From positions 1 through 7,072 of the forward strand of contig CAYJWS010000061.1 of the NCBI GenBank assembly GCA_964373925.1: DNA of 7,072 nt, given 5' to 3'. Positions 5,643-7,072 of the stretch are shown piece after piece. The position numbers and the translations under genes are program-made. Source of the stretch: CAYJWS01 sp964373925. GTDB taxonomy: Bacteria > Patescibacteriota > Patescibacteriia > Buchananbacterales > GWA2-38-13. Position 1 is the stretch's first letter, and every line of letters begins with the position of its first letter. A model generated the notes under the pieces. The model was not told where the DNA came from and did not search any database. It saw only the letters and a list, made by a program, of their open reading frames with translations.

Positions 5643-5671
5643 ATTATACCATAGATAAAGGCTGTAAACAA
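5643..5671 (-). promoter_or_regulatory. Extended -10 promoter of the TrmB-like gene
   Basis: On the minus strand, TATAAT (5643-5648) is preceded by TGG (extended -10). At a 17-bp spacing, TTGTTT (5666-5671) serves as a weak -35. The predicted start is near 5636, giving a leader of about 140 nt. Confidence 0.6.
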
Positions 5672-5679
5672 TGTTAAGA

Positions 5680-5800
5680 ACCTCCTCGCAGCAAGCTGCG
5701 CGATATCAGAGGTAACCCTTCGGCGCGGCTCAGGGTATTTTTCGCTCTCTTTCTATTCGGCGACTTCGCGGCTTGCCGCGAGGTATTGTAGCGAAAAATA
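5680..5800. repeat. Cluster of palindromic units (element D)
   Basis: Three adjacent dyads: ACCTC/GAGGT (5680-5684 and 5709-5713) enclosing CGCAGC/GCTGCG (5687-5700); ACCCT/AGGGT (5715-5719 and 5732-5736); and perfect 11-bp arms TATTTTTCGCT/AGCGAAAAATA (5736-5746 and 5790-5800) enclosing CGCGGC/GCCGCG (5767-5780). There is no ORF. The left edge lies just upstream of the TrmB-like promoter and the right edge overlaps the U-rich tail of the minus-strand RNA terminator. These look like mosaic palindromic repeats rather than a gene. Confidence 0.5.
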
Positions 5801-5803
5801 AAA

Positions 5804-5829
5804 GGGCCTGAAAAAATTTTCTCAGGCCC
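5804..5829 (-). terminator. Strong intrinsic terminator of the minus-strand RNA
   Basis: An 8-bp perfect GC-rich stem, GGGCCTGA/TCAGGCCC (5804-5811 and 5822-5829), is followed on the minus strand by TTTTATTTTT (5803-5794). The orientation is decided by the U-tract: the plus strand has none. Confidence 0.8.
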
Positions 5830-5854
5830 ACGAAGGATCGCTTATGTGATGATG

Positions 5855-5887
5855 CTATATTTTTCTTTTTGGATATATACTATCCAT
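5855..5887 (-). CDS. Possible mini-ORF of 10 codons behind AGGAGG
   Basis: AGGAGG (5898-5903) precedes ATG (5887-5885) by 10 nt. The ORF reads MDSIYPKRKI and stops at TAG (5857-5855). It lies between the closing helix of the RNA and the terminator. Its start overlaps a small hairpin (GGATA/TATCC). It may be a leader peptide, or the motif may serve RNA structure. Confidence 0.3.
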   Translation of the reverse strand: MDSIYPKRKI

Positions 5888-6006
5888 AATTGAGCAGCCT
5901 CCTACTACTTTTTATTAGAGTGTCATCATACCTTACAGTATGTAGGGGCACCGCAAAAAAAATTTTGCTTGAGAAAAAACACTGACAAGCGATCCAAAAA
6001 GAGCAT

Positions 6007-6018
6007 TCAATCTCCCAT
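6007..6018 (-). CDS. Possible three-codon mini-ORF (M-G-D) behind a perfect Shine-Dalgarno
   Basis: AAAGGAGGT, with AGGAGG at 6024-6029, is 5 nt before ATG GGA GAT TGA. The 9-nt match to the usual 16S anti-SD is better than at any real gene start in the window. A minimal start-stop ORF could hold a ribosome on the RNA. Chance cannot be excluded. Confidence 0.3.
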   Translation of the reverse strand: MGD

Positions 6019-6125
6019 AAAAACCTCCTTTGCGCGTAAAAGAACAAAAAAAAGTAAATACTGTCTCATGACTTTTGTAAATAAGGTATGCTCTTATGAA
6101 CAAGCCTGAAAACGCGGCTCTAAAA

Positions 6126-6159
6126 CACTGTCCCCTTGATAGGTCTCAAGGGGACAGTG
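6126..6159 (-). other. 14-bp perfect hairpin within the minus-strand RNA
   Basis: CACTGTCCCCTTGA (6126-6139) and TCAAGGGGACAGTG (6146-6159) are perfect inverted copies around a 6-nt loop. With gaps, the stem can extend outward through CTA/TAG and GGC/GCC. There is no adjacent U-run, so it is a structural stem and not a terminator. Confidence 0.65.
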
Positions 6160-6178
6160 CTAGAAGCCTTATGTGGCG

Positions 6179-6190
6179 CTAATCGTTCAT
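6179..6190 (-). CDS. Possible three-codon mini-ORF (M-N-D) behind a perfect Shine-Dalgarno
   Basis: GAGGAGGTG, with AGGAGG at 6198-6203, is 7 nt before ATG AAC GAT TAG. The SD directly follows the 5' strand of the closing helix, so folding could control its exposure. It has the same design as the mini-ORF at 6007-6018: start, two codons with Asp last, stop. Confidence 0.3.
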   Translation of the reverse strand: MND

Positions 6191-6238
6191 TCTGGCACCT
6201 CCTCACCTACTGTAAAGCCGATGAGACACTCTGAAAAC

Positions 6239-6267
6239 ATGATATCATAGTATTTAATTTTTGTCAA
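6239..6267 (-). promoter_or_regulatory. Promoter of the minus-strand structured RNA
   Basis: On the minus strand, TTGACA (6262-6267), a 17-bp spacer and TATCAT (6239-6244) with an upstream TG (extended -10, TATGATATCAT) form a near-consensus promoter. The predicted start is near 6232, exactly where the closing helix begins. TGTCA-N8-TGACA (6262-6279) overlaps the -35 and may be a regulatory dyad. Confidence 0.7.
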
Positions 6268-6425
6268 AATTTAATGACATAACAAAAATAATAAAATAAA
6301 AAGGAAAAAAGGAAAATTAAAATATTATCTCTTTTTTGTTTATAATTATAAACGCTAATAAAATTAAATAATTGTCTAATTTTAGATATAAATTTAATAA
6401 ATATTTAAATTAATGTTATATAGTA
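6268..6425. other. AT-rich divergent promoter region with a 16-bp palindrome
   Basis: This is almost pure A and T, with no ORF. GTTTATAATTATAAAC at 6338-6353 is a perfect palindrome midway between the two divergent promoters, and could be a shared operator or simply AT-rich DNA. An upstream UP-element-like effect on both promoters is possible. Confidence 0.45.
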
Positions 6426-6454
6426 TTGACAAAATTTTTTACCTATGATACCAT
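6426..6454 (+). promoter_or_regulatory. Promoter of the plus-strand structured RNA
   Basis: TTGACA (6426-6431), a 17-bp spacer and TACCAT (6449-6454) with TG one base upstream (TATGATACCAT). The design and sequence closely match the divergent promoter at 6239-6267 (TATGATATCAT). The predicted start is near 6461, just before the first helix of the structured region. Confidence 0.6.
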
Positions 6455-6631
6455 TCTGGCATAACCTGAAAATGATAGTATTTACAAATTCTGTCATCAT
6501 CCAATAACATACTTTTCCTTCCCTACAAATCACTTTGTAATTGGGGCTAAGAGAAATGAAAGTTTTGGATGAAGTTTTCAGGAAAAACAAAATTTGGCTT
6601 ATGGAGTAGGCAAAACCATGCTATTTGCCTT

Positions 6632-6666
6632 CTCCAAAAGGTGCTCGGGAGGGACACCTTTTGGAG
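6632..6666 (+). other. 12-bp perfect hairpin in the plus-strand RNA
   Basis: CTCCAAAAGGTG (6632-6643) pairs with CACCTTTTGGAG (6655-6666) around an 11-nt loop. Its first four bases are also the last four of the preceding stem (6603-6635), so the two helices compete at that point. Confidence 0.65.
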
Positions 6667-6859
6667 GCGGTAAAAACTGTCCTTTGCAATATTTTGACGT
6701 AGATGGGGCTGCACAGCCATCCTAACGTCATTTGTTTGGGGGAAGCCATGGTCCTTTCGTGGAGGATGAACCTATGATGAACTGGCGTTGTCCTCTTAAG
6801 AGAGGAACGGTTCATCCCGATCGGCCACGACGACCGGACTGTGCATACTTTTCAAAATC

Positions 6860-6932
6860 GGGACAATTTGAAATTATTCAAATTGTCCCCTCCTCTGTGG
6901 GTGGGAGTGTTATCACTCTTGCTCACTGAGGA
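6860..6932 (+). other. Two adjacent long hairpins in the plus-strand RNA
   Basis: GGGACAATTTGAA/TTCAAATTGTCCC (6860-6889) is a 13-bp perfect stem with loop ATTA. One base later, 6891-6932 forms a hairpin of 19 steps with loop TTAT, 18 of them paired. Several pairs are G-U on the plus strand and would be C-A mismatches on the minus strand, which orients the RNA. Confidence 0.65.
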
Positions 6933-7072
6933 GAAAGAGCAGGTGGGCGTGTGCAGCCACCAGAATTTGTGGGTGTTGCCCACCTTCTCATAAGAATCAT
7001 CAGTGCGATTTCTGATGATAGTACTATGCGATGGACAGTGGCGTTTGATCAACGCAACAGCAACCGGGTGGC

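Larger units (their letters stand above)
5795..6232 (-). ncRNA. Candidate novel structured RNA, about 440 nt, minus strand
   Basis: The unit runs from the promoter at 6239-6267 to the intrinsic terminator at 5804-5829. The 5' end pairs with a segment 300 nt away: 6220-6232 with 5917-5927 (11 bp, 2-nt bulge) and 6208-6215 with 5933-5940 (8 bp, TTACAGTA/TACTGTAA), a 19-bp closing helix. Inside are a 14-bp perfect hairpin (6126-6139 with 6146-6159, loop TAGGTC on plus), AAGAGCAT/ATGCTCTT pairing over about 90 nt, and GCAAAA/TTTTGC. The 9-bp pairing 5987-5995 with 5835-5843 (AAGCGATCC/GGATCGCTT) crosses the closing helix and would form a pseudoknot. Three AGGAGG motifs with tiny ORFs lie within it. 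There is no tRNA-like end, no RNase P core and no SRP signature, so tmRNA, RNase P RNA and 4.5S RNA do not fit. A short regulatory transcript with leader peptides is the alternative. Confidence 0.6.
6461..7072 (+). ncRNA. Candidate novel large structured RNA (at least 610 nt, continues past the window)
   Basis: Nearly every part of this stretch folds. A 5' domain nests CCTGAAAA/TTTTCAGG (6465-6472, 6575-6582), TCATCCAA/TTGGATGA (6497-6504, 6565-6572) and TACAAA/TTTGTA (6524-6539). Then come 6603-6614/6624-6635 (11 of 12 bp), 6632-6643/6655-6666 (12 bp perfect), TGACGT/ACGTCA (6695-6730), GGATGAACC/GGTTCATCC (6764-6817) enclosing TCCTCT/AGAGGA, 6860-6872/6877-6889 (13 bp perfect), 6891-6909/6914-6932 (18 of 19 positions with G-U pairs), AGGTGGGC/GCCCACCT (6941-6985), ATCATCAG/CTGATGAT (6996-7019) and GCGTT/AACGC (7041-7055). 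ACTGTCC (6676-6682) can also pair with GGACAGT (7033-7039). No terminator is reached. ORFs here follow stem sequence and look non-coding. I do not recognise the class; an ornate large RNA or an intron-like RNA are possibilities. Confidence 0.6.

Noticed and set aside
5680..5800. CRISPR array
   Set aside because: The dyads differ from each other and there are no regularly spaced identical repeats.
5795..6232. tmRNA, RNase P RNA, 6S or SRP RNA
   Set aside because: No tRNA-like 3' end or tag ORF, no GAGGAAAGTCC/ACAGAAA core, no GGAAG-type SRP tetraloop arm, and the length and closing-helix layout do not match 6S.
6618..6725. 35-codon plus-strand ORF starting in the loop of the 6603-6635 hairpin
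   Set aside because: It runs through a 12-bp perfect hairpin and is glycine/cysteine-rich from repeat-like DNA. It is better explained as structured RNA.
6732..6929. 65-codon plus-strand ORF, or the internal start at 6774 with GGAGG 8 nt upstream
   Set aside because: Its sequence is made of RNA stems (6764-6817, 6860-6889, 6891-6932), the composition is unlike the neighbouring proteins, and no domain is recognisable. A small protein cannot be fully excluded.
6621..7052. Minus-strand ORFs of 64 and 66 codons
   Set aside because: They are antisense to the structured RNA, and the G-U pairing bias indicates the plus strand is the transcribed one.

Overview
The window looks like chromosomal DNA from an AT-rich, small-genome bacterium, most likely a member of the Patescibacteria (candidate phyla radiation, probably Parcubacteria-like). 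This is inference from gene content and style: a short MutY, a BlaI/MecI-type repressor paired with an M56-type fragment, a membrane-anchored DsbA-like thioredoxin, a TrmB-type regulator, an orphan PilM next to a REC-only response regulator, and protein genes that almost all lack a Shine-Dalgarno (SD) sequence. No rRNA, tRNA, CRISPR array or transposase was seen.

Layout. Bases 3-92 are the 3' end of an unidentified plus-strand gene. mutY (151-1122, minus) is divergent from a blaI-like repressor (1197-1583, plus). The repressor overlaps by ATGA a broken M56/BlaR1-like gene that has a frameshift and then a truncation. At 1865-1902 there is a perfect TTGACA-17-TATAAT promoter whose -10 is covered by a perfect palindrome. 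A related TACT...AGTA site covers the -10-like box in front of blaI, so both are candidate operators of this repressor. A palindromic repeat (1953-2085), the DsbA-like gene (2140-2886), its terminator (2902-2931) and a second palindromic repeat with imperfect terminal inverted repeats (2944-3085) follow. On the minus strand, a TrmB-like regulator (4728-5495) with its own promoter, structured leader and terminator lies upstream of a response regulator-pilM pair (4246-4626 and 3101-4249, ATGA overlap), which has its own extended -10 promoter.

The most interesting part is 5.8-7.07 kb, which has no convincing protein gene. It holds two divergent transcription units separated by about 160 bp of very AT-rich DNA. 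Each has a TTGACA-17-(TGn)-10 promoter. The minus-strand unit (about 6232 to 5795) is a roughly 440-nt structured RNA. It is closed by a 19-bp long-range helix, has a 9-bp pairing that would form a pseudoknot and a 14-bp hairpin, and ends at a strong intrinsic terminator. It also carries three AGGAGG motifs, each followed by a tiny ORF (M-N-D-stop, M-G-D-stop and a 10-codon ORF). The plus-strand unit (from about 6461 to beyond the window end) is at least 610 nt of consecutive and nested hairpins, including one 19-step hairpin whose G-U wobbles only make sense on this strand. I recognise neither RNA as a known class. They are the best candidates for an undescribed system here.
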